From Melanopsichium pennsylvanicum (Eukaryota; Basidiomycota; Ustilaginomycetes; Ustilaginales), in contig OAPG01000003.1 of assembly GCA_900208305.1 (NCBI GenBank), positions 496,001 to 560,000 of the forward strand: 64,000 nt of DNA. Direction: 5' to 3'. The position numbers and the translations under genes were made by a program. The notes under the pieces are model-generated. The model was not told the DNA's origin, did not search any database, and saw only the letters and a list, made by a program, of their open reading frames with translations. Positions 51,674 through 62,489 of this stretch are shown here, piece after piece. The first letter of the stretch is position 1; every line of letters starts with the position of its first letter.

Positions 51674-53227
51674 TCAGCTCTTTATCAGATGTATCAAACG
51701 CTCGCGGTGCAAATGTAGCCATTCGTCTTGGTCAAATCCTTTCTTGCAAAACCAAGCTTTATCCCTTTTTTCTACTTTGCCTCCACCACCGTGCGAAACG
51801 ATGCTCTGCAGCACCGTGTCTTGATCCCACCTTGGGTCTACAGGCAATTGGACCCACCTAGGCGCCAAAGAATAGGCCGTTCCCACCGTATCGTATACAC
51901 ACGTGTGTCTCGTTTGGACGAGATACATCAAGCCTGCCCAAGCTGCTAACGATGCTATTCCCAAAATGATCATGAGTGTGTTGGTCAAAACTCGCAGAAC
52001 CGTCATTGCTAGTAACAGTGTACTGAGACCTATCAGCGTCAAGAGCGTAACTCTGGACTCGAACAAACCTGGACAAGTTTTGCTCAAGAACGGTATCGGA
52101 GCCCACACAACATGGTACACCAACCCTGAATCTAACCCTGTCACCTCTATCTCAACGTTTACACTCGCATACTTTGTGCTCGCACCATCATCATCATCAT
52201 CAACAACTTGCCTCGCGTTTGCCTTCCCCTTATCCGTGATTGAAGTTTGATTCGCCAACATCGCGTCTTTGACTATATCAGCAATGGATCTTTTGAGTCT
52301 AGCCATATCCCAACCCCAAACAAGCTCTCTACACAAAAGACGTTTCGAGAAATGCCTATCATCAGCAAACCTCTCAAAAGCCTCTTGAATAGCTATCGAG
52401 ACCAGTCGTGTGGACTTGAGCTTTCGTCGACGTGTAAAAACCGTAGACAGATCAAAGTCTGCCATGGTTGAGCCCGATTCACCATCCCCGCTACCGCTAA
52501 AGAATTTGTCGATGAATTCATCATCTTGATCTTTATCAGCCATATTCTGAGGATCGTATCGTGAGGGTTGGGTTTGGTGAAGGTGATTTTCGGCATTGTC
52601 AGAGCTGGCGGTGAGGTCGCTGTTGAGCGAAACCCAGGGAGGGTGGAATCCGGTCGCATTGCGAAAGATCAGTCGGTCGATCTCTTCTTGGTTTGCATAT
52701 AGAGCTTTTTTTTGAGACGCATTCCACACTTGCAATCTACCCGTCGCTTTTACTAAAGCTCGATTCGGTTGTGCTGTGCGGGAAGACTGACCGACGACAA
52801 AATTGACAAGCCTTCTAGCCGTCCCTACAATTGTTTCATCCCCATGTCCACTTGAAGAGAGTCCTCGCAAAGCTGGCACATCATCATACAGACCAAAAGG
52901 TAGACCGTCGACTGAACTTACTTGCATCAAGGGCAGATCAATCATTTTCTCCACCCTTGCAGAGGAATGTACTCGGATACGTAAAGATAGATCCTTGACG
53001 ATGGGCGGTTGGGGACGCGTATCGGCCAAGAATGTCTGAAGCAATTGGGTAGGGTTGTTTGCTTGGCTCCGATACGGCGAATAAACAAAAGTTCGTAAGC
53101 GTACCTCTCCGTAGGATGACGATAGTACTGGGGCTGCTTCAAGATCCTCGTCGTCGTTAGTCGAAAGAGTTTGGTAGTTTGAAGTTGAGGGAGGATAAGA
53201 GGTGCCATTTTGGGGTAGTGGCGGCAT
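51674..53227 (-). CDS. Predicted two-TM membrane protein, unknown
   Basis: 517 aa, intronless, ATG at 53227. Not recognised. The N-terminal half is hydrophilic (repeated short motifs such as PPIVKDLSLRIRV and GRLQVWNAS). A charged region (KDQDDEFIDKFFSGSGDGE) precedes an amphipathic segment. Two adjacent hydrophobic helices are at about 405-455 (VTLLTLIGLSTLLLAMTV; LMIILGIASLAAWAGLMYLV). The C-terminal 60 residues are soluble and rich in Trp/His. The layout resembles a tail-anchored or hairpin ER or endosomal membrane protein, but no family can be named. It is convergent with Imp2 and divergent from DPM2. Confidence 0.7.
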   Translation of the reverse strand: MPPLPQNGTSYPPSTSNYQTLSTNDDEDLEAAPVLSSSYGEVRLRTFVYSPYRSQANNPTQLLQTFLADTRPQPPIVKDLSLRIRVHSSARVEKMIDLPLMQVSSVDGLPFGLYDDVPALRGLSSSGHGDETIVGTARRLVNFVVGQSSRTAQPNRALVKATGRLQVWNASQKKALYANQEEIDRLIFRNATGFHPPWVSLNSDLTASSDNAENHLHQTQPSRYDPQNMADKDQDDEFIDKFFSGSGDGESGSTMADFDLSTVFTRRRKLKSTRLVSIAIQEAFERFADDRHFSKRLLCRELVWGWDMARLKRSIADIVKDAMLANQTSITDKGKANARQVVDDDDDGASTKYASVNVEIEVTGLDSGLVYHVVWAPIPFLSKTCPGLFESRVTLLTLIGLSTLLLAMTVLRVLTNTLMIILGIASLAAWAGLMYLVQTRHTCVYDTVGTAYSLAPRWVQLPVDPRWDQDTVLQSIVSHGGGGKVEKRDKAWFCKKGFDQDEWLHLHRERLIHLIKS

Positions 53228-53693
53228 TCTTGTGTATTGTTTTCTGGTGCAACAGCCGAAGCTGAGCTTGTTTAAGAATTCCGGCTCTGTGACCTAGCGA
53301 CAAGATCGTAAGAATGATACCTATACAGAGGTTGTGTAAACAAGATAGGTTCTTTCGGAAACTGGTCCAAGCACGCACGCACCCAACAAAAGTTGCCCGA
53401 CTTCCGAAGGCGAGAAAATAAGCTCTGTGGCAGCTGTCAAAAATCAAGGGTCCAATACTTTAACCAACATGTACGAGCCTTCCTTCACAACTACTGTCAT
53501 CTTCAACTACTCACGCACACACACACACACATACACACACACAATGTCGCCGTAGCGCTACTAGATAATGTCTCGGTCCATCAATCAGACTCGGATGCAG
53601 GTAATCTTCATCAGCTTCTTCCCCAACAAAGCTTGAATTTCTCTCTTGACCCGCAACACAGCGCTCACAGTATTTCCTTCTCCATGTCTCGCA
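53228..53693. other. Divergent promoter region
   Basis: 466 bp between the unknown membrane protein and DPM2. A short CA microsatellite is at about 53514-53542. No gene seen. Confidence 0.4.
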
Positions 53694-54079
53694 ATGGATT
53701 CTATCAACAAGGCTATGCCAAATCGACTGGTGGGATTACTCATCCTTTTGATCAGCCTCACACTTTTCGGATCGTACACGCTGTGGTCGATCGTACTAGT
53801 ACGTTACTGTCAATCAACTCACCGACAACATATTAGCTTCAATTTTTACTCAATATCAAATTTCTCTTACTCCCTCGTAACACGAAACAGCCATTTCTAC
53901 CTAACGATTCCCCAATACATCTCTGGATCCCTGACAGACGATGGACAATCGCTATCCCTTCCTTCGTACTCGTACTCGGGTTGGGTACCATCGGCATTTA
54001 CATTGGCATGTTGCTAAGGAAAGATGCTTTGGACGATTTGTCCCAGCAAAACGTGTTCTCTCATAATAAGAATCAGTAA
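53694..54079 (+). CDS. DPM2: Dolichol-phosphate mannosyltransferase subunit 2 (DPM2)
   Basis: Two exons, 53694-53798 and 53891-54079, 97 aa; the 92-nt intron is phase 0. The spliced protein has two transmembrane helices: LVGLLILLISLTLFGSYTLW in exon 1 and a second (IAIPSFVLVLGLGTIGIYIG) in exon 2. Between them is the DPM2 signature PFLPNDSPIHLWIPDRRW. DPM2 stabilises the catalytic DPM1 in the ER membrane and is also a partner of GPI-GlcNAc transferase. A Met at residue 8 is an alternative start. The gene is short and spliced, so neither exon alone looks convincing. Confidence 0.85.
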
Positions 54080-54521
54080 ACGGTTTCCCTCAATGTCAGC
54101 GGTCCATTCACTTTGCATTCTAACTAGAATCAAGATGACAGGATTGCATGAGGCAGTATGCATCCATCTGGCGGTCTGCCCAAACCGTTCTAAAATCGTC
54201 ACTCCCGCGAATCACAAGCGAACACCAACTTGAAATGACACACTTGTACATATCTCTTGTAGAAAGCCGATTACAATTGATATAAAAGAAAAGCACCTGA
54301 ACAAGTGTATAAACCCCAAAGGCATCCGAATACAGAAGTAGCGAAAGAAAAGAAAGAAAAAGAAGAAAAAAGGTAGAAGTACAAATTTGCATCACCTGTA
54401 GAATGGTTCTACCGATTGGTGGCGGGCTAGAAAGAAGCAAGAAGGGCGGCTGGCCCCCTTTGAGTGTGGGGTATGAGTTGGAGCTAATGCCATCTTTAGA
54501 ATATCTAAGGGCAAAAAGAGC

Positions 54522-56451
54522 TTACTTGGTGCCGAGAACACCAGCGATGCAAGCGGAAGAGCAGGTGACCAAGATACCAGTGATCAAGGAGAGAGGTGCG
54601 AGACGAGCGATAGCACCACCACGGTTCGGGGCAAGACCCGAAAGCACACCAATGTTGATACCGAGAGAACCAATGTTACCGAAACCGGCAAGCATGAAGT
54701 TGGAGATGAGAATGGATCGATCGGAGAGAGGAACGACGGGCAACGCCTTGAGCTTGGCGAGTGCGCTGTAAGCCACAAACTCGTTAGCGACGATCTTGGT
54801 AGCAAGAAGCTGCGAAACAGTGAGTAGGTCGTTCTTGGGGACACCCATGCACCAGCAGAAGGGGTAGAGGACGTAACCGAGGATAAGGGTGAGGGTCAGG
54901 TGGTGGATAGTCCAGAAATGTCCAATGTAAGTCAACAAGCCATTGACAGCATACAAGAGCGAGACAATGCAGAGTACGTTGCAGAAGATGAGAGCAGCAA
55001 CGCGAACACCGAGCCAAGCACCGTTGGCGAAGGCGTGGAGAGGGTCGACAGCATCCGACTTTTCGTTGAGCTGAATGTTGACGGATCCAGCAGTGACGGG
55101 TGTCTCGGTCTCGGGAACAACCATCTTGGCAGCAGCAATGGAGGCAGGGATGGACATGACGGAAGCAGTGATGAGGTGGGTAGGAGAAACACCCATCTGA
55201 ACGTAGGCGAGAAAGACGGAGCCAGCGATGGTGGAGAAACCAGAGGTCAAAACCTGGAAGAGCTCGGCGTTGGTCATGAGGTCAAGGAAGCTCTGGACCA
55301 AGACAGCGTTCTCACCCTGACCGATGAAAGGCGAAGCAGCAGCGACAACGGCCTCGGCACCCGAGATACCCATGAGCTTGAAGAAGAACCAAGCGAATTT
55401 GCGAACGGCCCAGGACATGACACCTAGGTACGAAAGGAGCACAACAAGGGCAACGAAGAAGATGATCGAGGAAAGGGTGTCAATGAAGAAGTAGCCCTTG
55501 CTTGCAAGGTCGCCCCAGAAAAAGGCGGCACCACCAAGCTGACCCTGAGCAAGCAAATCAGAGGCGGCAAAGGCGAGCCACTTGGCAACACTGTAGAAAG
55601 CGCCAGTCTTGAAGACGAGGAGACCAATGATCATCTGAAGACCGAGACCGGCCATTACGGGCTGAAGCTTGATTGAGGCACGACGAGACGACATGGCATA
55701 GAAGATGCAATTGATCAAAAAAAGACCGAAGAGCGAACGGGCACGATCGCCGTATCGCGACTCGGGCACCTCCTTGATACCGAAAGCGCTGCCAAAGTAG
55801 AGAGCGAGGAGAGCGAGCCAGCCAAGACCGATCTGACCGTAGTGAGGGATCTTGCTCCACGGTTTGGCGAGAGCTTTGGTCCAGACAGACTCGATAGCAT
55901 TGGCGACAGGAGCCTTGTGAAGGTATCTGTCGTTGTGAAAAAGGATGAGGAGGATGAAGAACCAAGACCAGAAGGTGGTGATGACCCATCGGTGGCGGGT
56001 CTCTTGACGGATGATACCGGGTAACCACCAGCCGAGCTATTGTGGACGAAGCAGCAGGAAGAAAGCGGCGCAGAACGCAACAGAGGTTAATAAAAGGCAG
56101 CTCGTGAAGAAGGGCTCAGGAAATTTCTAGCTCGTTTGTACGCGCGCGGAGGTGGCCGCTATCTAAGAGAGGGAAGGCGACACTTACGATCAGACCGATG
56201 AGAGCAAAGTCGAAAGCAATGCGGGTAAGCCTGTGGGTTCGGATGGTGTGCCAGAGCTTGCTGACGCGACCAGGCTCACCCTGAGGGTGGGGCTCAATGG
56301 CCTCGATGGGAGGACGATCGTTGGTCTCGATATCGCGATCAGAAGCGGAATAGGGGAGCTTGTCGTCAGCGGCGTCGTGGTGGGAGCCGTTGCTCTCTGC
56401 GACGTCCTTGGCGAGGTGAGGAGTGTGAGAAGTGGGAGTGTCTGCCGACAT
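54522..56451 (-). CDS. Concentrative nucleoside transporter (CNT family)
   Basis: Two exons, 56451-56188 and 56036-54522, 592 aa; donor GTAAGT, acceptor ATAG, phase 0. A hydrophilic N-terminus (about 75 aa) is followed by about a dozen membrane segments. CNT hallmarks: GISGAEAVVAAASPFIGQGENAVLV, VMSIPASIAAAKMVVPE, LVPNEFV-like KIVANEFVAYSAL, and ISNFMLAGFGNIGSLGINIG near the end. The family imports nucleosides with Na+ or H+ across the plasma membrane. Introns elsewhere in the gene are absent. It is convergent with DPM2. Confidence 0.9.
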
Positions 56452-59027
56452 GATGAGCCAGAGCAGTCTCTCAAAATGTGACGACAAAGGAATCTAGTTG
56501 ATGTGAAGAGGAGCTACTGGGACAGAAAGGACGTGTTTGACTATGAAGGCAATAGCGCAAAGATGCAGAAAGCACAAAAGGAGGGATAGGGACGTGGAGA
56601 GGGTAGCTTTGATGGACAAGGGGGAATACAGATGGGGATGGTCAAGAGAGAACGAGCATGATATAGGAATGAGGCGAAGCTGATTCTAGACTGGTTCAAA
56701 GACGGATAGCGAGGTCCCTGGGAGTTCGAGGTCGCAATCGCGTGGCGAGGAGGAGGACAAGATAGCCACCAAACCAAACCGGCGAAGAGAGATTTGAGAG
56801 ACCCGGAAATTGTTTTTGGAAGCAGAAGTATAGTTTTTTAGTTTTTTAGTTTTTTTTTTTTTTTGTGTTCTAATCTCAGACGAGTTGGAAAGTGTTTTGC
56901 GATTGAGTTGGCTGTACAGTATGAACCTGCGAATTCAACCGCGAAAGAAAGAGTAATGTACATGGCAAAAGGGAATTGTTTGACGGCGAGCGACCGCTGG
57001 AGAACTTGGCTCGGTTGGCTTTGGTCTTACAGCACCACATGAACACGCCATCTGAGTTGTACGATACAAGGAAAGGGGATAGGGTGATTTGGCCTGGCTC
57101 GGCTCTGAACTTGTGTATCAGGGACGAAGCGATTCAGGAACCGAAGAGTAGAGAGCACAAGCCGTGCTTGCATGGTCGAGTCCTATCCAGAAATCGCTTA
57201 TCACGTACAGTAAAGTAGGACAAATTACCGTACATTGCCAGGATTGAAAAGGAGCAACGTCTTCCGAAGCAAGGCAAGCACCAAAGCCACACAAGAAAAA
57301 CCCTAGATCTCAGAATGCTTGTCGACCTTGGATTTAACGCTTGATGTTCTCGTATTTCTCACGCCAGCTCATGCTCCTCTACCCACTATCACATTATGTT
57401 CAAGCGCTGTGAGAAGGATGTAGAGGATTGTTCTGGGGCTCTTGGTCTTACGGCATGTGTTTGGCTGCCAAGTTCAAATCTCACGTATCACAAGCTGACA
57501 AAAGGTGCCAAAAGAGTTGGTTCTTTGAAGGAGGAATTTGAACCGCGGGCCATATAGTAATTTACAAGCACTCGCCACATTCTGGCAAAACTTGATCTGA
57601 ACCTAACGGGTGTCGTATAGAATAAAAATATTAATAAAATAAAAAGGCATGGATAAAGTCCGCCTTATCTTGTACGCGCTTCGAGGCTATGTTGCACGTC
57701 TGCCATTCGTCTATACAACTCGTGCTTCAACACAGAATTTCTGGCTAACTTATCGGTGGTAGCGGCGAAATTGGTTTGGGCCATCCCGCGGCTGTTGGAC
57801 TCTTTTAGTCACAAGTTCCGCATAGACCTCCCAAACTCGGTCGCGTGACAGGATTTTTTCTTCTTCTTATGCGAGGGAGGTTTTTTTTTAAAATATTCTT
57901 TTTCTCTCCGGACTCGGAACAATTTCTTTTAGAGTAGCAGAACAAAGCACTTGGCCTTATGGCAAAACTATAGCCACACGAACTTGTGTCCGACGACGAC
58001 ATCAACATTCTCGATAGGACAAGATATCACAATCTAAGCTTGCGTTATCGGAAGCATGCATGATACACATGGTAAGTGTTCCCGATACAAAATGTTCTGA
58101 AATAAGCAACCTTGCAACTTGTTTATGAAAAGCGTGTCATTCTGTGCAAACTAAGGGCTACATTACAGTAGTTGAGGAAGCAAAGAAGAAGAAGAAAAAA
58201 AAAACTTTCTTCTCCGTGCACATGGGTCGCCATTTCAAGCTCCTCATGCCACACTCCTACTCTTTGTGCCCCTGCTGCCCTTCATCCAGCACATCGGTAA
58301 ACTTGGTTCCCGTTCAAACCCCCTTGTTTGTTTCTATTAAGCATCAATCATTCTAAGAAGCCAATCAAACCAAGCACCTGGATAGCATTCCAAACGTGGC
58401 CAGTGAGCGCGAGCTTCCGAGGGAACAGGGATACGTGCTGATCTTACCTGTTTCATGCTTTGACAGCCGCTTGAGCCGAATACAAACAGTCGTATGTAGG
58501 CAATTACGACAAGGGATGAGGGTTAGCTTCGTATCATCCACAACAAGGGGCAACAACGCAGTGGGACTAGGCTGGCGTGAGGAAGCAGCAGGTCGGTGAG
58601 TGGCTGTGGACAAGCTCTCGTGACCACGACCACAGCCAGATCCACATCAGCGGTTGGATCTTGTCACACCCCTGCGATGCCTTTGGTCTTGAACACGCGA
58701 CTCTTCTCACGCCTCTTGTTCGTCGCAATCAATCAATCAACCAACCTGAGCCATGACAAGGCAACATTCAACGCACGGCGGGGTCAAGGCAGAGTGAAAC
58801 CTCCCTCAACATTGCAAAAAGCGGGGGCGAAATGCATAAGATGGAGCAAGTTGTTGTTAATTTTCTTCAAAAACTATCTTCGCTCTTCCGAGCATCCATC
58901 GTCTGAATCTAACATCATTTCTCCCCTTCGATTAAGAAAGTTGGGCTTATCCATCTATCGCGAGGATATCAATCAAGCCATCCATGTCGATAGCGCAAGA
59001 CTTACGCTTTCCACCTATCCTTTCCGG
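56452..59027. other. Long intergenic region
   Basis: 2.6 kb from the CNT start. A poly-T/TTTTTAG tract lies at about 56826-56863, and AT-rich stretches at 57620-57660 and 57860-57910. I looked for tRNA signals (a GTTCAAATC-like box near 57473) but no cloverleaf fits. No supported gene. Confidence 0.4.
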
Positions 59028-59309
59028 ATGGTGCCCCACACTCCTGCACCGCCCTCTTCGCACTCTTCCTCTCCTTTTGTCGTTGATAACAAGTTCCGGG
59101 TGTTGTCATCACTTGCCCCTGAAACAAATCAGTTCCTTGTAGACAACGTTATCTACGACGACTCTGATTGCTCGCCCCCACAACTGCCTTCGGCTATCTC
59201 CGAAACTTCCCCAGTCTCAATTCCTTTCCTTCCCACTTCCTTTCTTCCTCTTATCTTATGTCCGCTTTCTCTCTATCGCTACCATGCTGCTCTTCTTAAA
59301 CTTGCCTAA
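59028..59309 (+). CDS. Possible small protein, unknown
   Basis: 93 aa from the ATG at 59028, Ser/Pro-rich, with FRVLSSLAPETNQFLVDNVIYDD in the middle and a hydrophobic Pro/Leu-rich C-terminus. The frame is open well upstream without further ATG support. No family recognised; it may be a chance frame or the first exon of something. 59310-59889 has a CA microsatellite (near 59577-59600) and nothing else. Confidence 0.2.
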   Translation: MVPHTPAPPSSHSSSPFVVDNKFRVLSSLAPETNQFLVDNVIYDDSDCSPPQLPSAISETSPVSIPFLPTSFLPLILCPLSLYRYHAALLKLA

Positions 59310-59889
59310 TGGAAATCTGTGCGGCTTCTTCGATTTCAATTGTTCATACGTGACCCTGCAGCAACACCTGTTGTGGATCGTCGAATGTATACTTCCTTAT
59401 CCACATCCTCTACAACCAAATTTTGTTCCGCTTGATAACGATGCATCCTTCCATTGATTGACATAATTTTGACACTTTGCACATTCATGACCATCCTAGC
59501 ACACACGACATTCAACTTTGGACCCTGCCGAAACCTTCGAGCAAGTGAACTGTCATGTGACAAGGTATGCATCACGCACACACACATACACACACGCGCA
59601 CGCAGCGCACAACCCTTGGCGCCAATGTGTCTCACAATTCGATGCAGTGCTACTTTGTCTACATGAGATTAACAAACTTGGCAGCATCAGGATGACGGCT
59701 CTCGCATCATAGCCGGTAGCCGGTCGAGAATCAAGATCCCCGATTCCATTTAAATACTCTTGCGATCTCGATGCAATTGGGGATCACCAAGCTAACATAC
59801 ACTTTAACGCCCTTGCCTTGACTGCGAGACACTCTGATGACGAGAAGAATGTCTCTGTGCTGAAATTGCATGGGAACGCATCACCACAT

Positions 59890-61134
59890 CTACTCGGCAA
59901 CAATGAGCGAAGCCTTACCGTACCCAGTACCACAGCAAAGCGTAGCTACACCCAACTGCTGACCTGTCCTTCTCAATTCGGCCAGCAAGCTCGTGACCAA
60001 TCTTCCTCCACTAGCCCCCAATGGATGTCCCAACGCGATTGCACCACCTTTGACATTCACCTTGTTCTCATCCAGCTTCAACGTATCCATCACCATCAAG
60101 CTCTGGCTAGCGAATGCTTCGTTGAGTTCCCACAGATCGATCTCGCTCGTCTTGAGTCCAAATCGTTCGAGTAGTTTGGGGACAGCTTCGGCAGGGCCGA
60201 TGCCCATAACGTCAGGTTTGACGCCTTTGGTAGCAGTACCGATCCAACGACCGAGAATTTCCATACCTGCCGCTTCGGCGACGTCGCGACGTGCCATGGT
60301 GAGCGCGACGGCTCCGTCAGAGACTTGTGATGAATTGCCGGCAGTGGATCTACCGTCTGCTCGGAAGACGGGCTTGAGCTTGGAGAGCGATTCTGCTGTG
60401 GTGCCTGGTCGAATTCCTTCATCTTTGGAAATGAGCTTTTTGCCTTCCTTTCCAGACTCTGCATCAACCCCGCGAACCTCGATGGGCTCGATTTCAGATC
60501 CGAGTCTTCCGTCAGCTTGGGCCGCCTCAGCCTTTCGATGAGATTCTGCGGCAAAATGGTCCTGCCTCTCCCTGCTAATCTTCCACTTTTCCGCAACCCT
60601 CTCACTTGTCTCACCCATTGGCAAGATACAATCTTTTGCATCAATGCTCCAACTCTCCTTCAGCCATGGACTCAGATCCACAGGGATGGCTCGCGAACCG
60701 TAGTTCCGTGTCATACTCTCAACTCCTGCGGCGATACCACACTGAATCTCGCCCGCCCTGATCGCATTCGCAATGTCGGTGATGCTCTGAAGAGAACTAG
60801 CACACTGACGGTTGACGGTCTTGTAGGCAGAAGTGATAGGCATACCAGCATGCAGAGCTGCCATTCGACCAGATTTGGCACCACCGAGCTCCATCAGAAC
60901 CGTTCCCGTGCAAACGTCTTCAATAATGTCCTTGTTGACGCCACGAGATTCGAGACGCTCACGCGTGCGTTGAAGCACGTGAGACAGTAGCTCTTCAGGA
61001 TAGGCATCTTTGAATCCCTTTTTCATTCGCGCGATCGGAGTTCGGAGTGCGGTGGTGAAAACAACATCGTCAGGGCGCTTCTTGAGAATAGAGGATAGAC
61101 CTTGACGCACAGTGGGGGTGATTCGGAATGCCAT
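59890..61134 (-). CDS. Peroxisomal-type 3-ketoacyl-CoA thiolase
   Basis: 414 aa, intronless from the ATG at 61134. Thiolase I features: RTPIARMKKG, the acyl-accepting Cys in NRQCASSLQS (Cys111), GVESMTRN, NSSQVSDGAVA, ELNEAFASQ, the catalytic His in ALGHPLGASGGR, and the second Cys in LCCGTGYGKA. It cleaves 3-ketoacyl-CoA in the last step of beta-oxidation. No C-terminal SKL; the N-terminus is basic but does not give a perfect PTS2 nonapeptide. Upstream sequence contains a possible small exon (MPLSSTG near 61375) with a good donor, so an N-terminal extension by splicing is possible but unresolved. Confidence 0.9.
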   Translation of the reverse strand: MAFRITPTVRQGLSSILKKRPDDVVFTTALRTPIARMKKGFKDAYPEELLSHVLQRTRERLESRGVNKDIIEDVCTGTVLMELGGAKSGRMAALHAGMPITSAYKTVNRQCASSLQSITDIANAIRAGEIQCGIAAGVESMTRNYGSRAIPVDLSPWLKESWSIDAKDCILPMGETSERVAEKWKISRERQDHFAAESHRKAEAAQADGRLGSEIEPIEVRGVDAESGKEGKKLISKDEGIRPGTTAESLSKLKPVFRADGRSTAGNSSQVSDGAVALTMARRDVAEAAGMEILGRWIGTATKGVKPDVMGIGPAEAVPKLLERFGLKTSEIDLWELNEAFASQSLMVMDTLKLDENKVNVKGGAIALGHPLGASGGRLVTSLLAELRRTGQQLGVATLCCGTGYGKASLIVAE

Positions 61135-62441
61135 TTTGGGTAGTATCGATCCTGTGCCGACGAAAGCGAGGTTGCTTCGTTTGCTGCAGCTGGTGTTTTG
61201 GGCAGCGTGGTAACGTGAGCTACAAGCTATAAGCAGAAAGTAGTCGAGGCTTACCAGGAATGCCAGACGAGCGAGTTTTTGGGTAGCTATAAGTGTTTTC
61301 TGATGGGTGTTGGTCGGAAGAAAACAAGATAATGTGGTGTAGCTTGTCCGATCTTACCCGTGCTCGAGAGAGGCATGTCTTGGCATCAGTCAACAGAGCT
61401 GACCCGCGAAGATGAATGGATCCGACACTGTACTCGGCGACACACTCTGATCTGTTGCTAAACTTTGTTCCACGTTGAGGTGCTGTGTGGGGAGAATCGC
61501 TCTACTTGTGTGGTTGAAAAAGTGGTCGCTTTCCGTCAATTCCGTGTTCAACTCTGGTCAACTTTCTTCCGCTCGCCGCGCCGCGGCGTTGATCCGCGAG
61601 TAGCCGACAGCATCTTAATAATAATTTTACGATTCTTTTCGGTGCCCTATTTTTTTTTGTTTTGTTTTGTATTTTGATGTTCGTCGAAAAGTTTCAGCTG
61701 TCAAACAAGGCAATTGACATGTTCCATCAGATCATCGGTTCAAGTGGTCACCTTCGCTTCGTTCAGCACGGTCTAGACAACCACTTTACACACCTGCAGG
61801 TACAAGATCTTTTCCATTTCGACGGAGAGCTGCGAAGACTGTAGTAGACTCTACATTCTTGCTGCGCCAAATCGAATGCATTGTGCGGCAAGCCAACAAA
61901 TGTCCACAAGAATAGCTCAAGCGGAAAGCACGATGCGGCATAATGCCTTTTCCACGTGTGTGATCAAGTTCAAGTAGCTTCGCCTCTTGATAGACGACGA
62001 ATTTGCCTCCTCCTTCAACTGAAGAGAGAATGGAGAGAATTTGTTTCTGAGTCTGGAAGCGAGAGGTATAAAGAAAGCGGACACAGTGATTGGATCTCGT
62101 CTTGAAACTTTCTTAATTGTCCCGCAACCATCACCAACCTTGGGCCTCAACTTGAAAGCAGCAACTCTCGTTTTCATCCTTGAGAAATAATAAGCTACCA
62201 AGAGTTCTCGCTGGTCGAGTCGGCTACCACTGCACCGGATCAGTTCCTCTGCCAAAGCTTTGTGTTTGAAGCACAATACTTCGCATTCACTTTCACAAGA
62301 CGAGCGCTGCCGGACAGACATCTCCGTGAGTGTCACATACCCTCATTGACCTGCACAGAATCAACTACTTTCACCACTCTTTTCCTTTGAATTGGTTTGC
62401 CACCCACCGCTGAGCAGAACATCATCATCATCTTCATCATC

Positions 62442-62473
<32 letters not shown>

Positions 62474-62489
62474 GAATTAGGCGTCGAAA
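61135..62489. other. Intergenic region between divergent genes
   Basis: 1.36 kb with the thiolase promoter (or extra 5' exons) on the minus strand and the promoter of the secreted protein on the plus strand. An AAC microsatellite at about 62433-62472 sits in the presumed 5' leader of the latter. No other gene is supported. Confidence 0.45.

Noticed and set aside
57421..57500. tRNA-like B box (GTTCAAATC)
   Set aside because: No matching A box, acceptor stem or anticodon loop at the right spacing.
62185..62240. tRNA-like A-box stretch on the minus strand
   Set aside because: A GTGCAGTGGTAGC-like segment is present but no B box or closing stem follows.
61917..62336. 139-aa minus-strand frame upstream of the secreted protein
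   Set aside because: No ATG at a sensible place, no recognisable domain, and it overlaps the probable promoter of the plus-strand gene.
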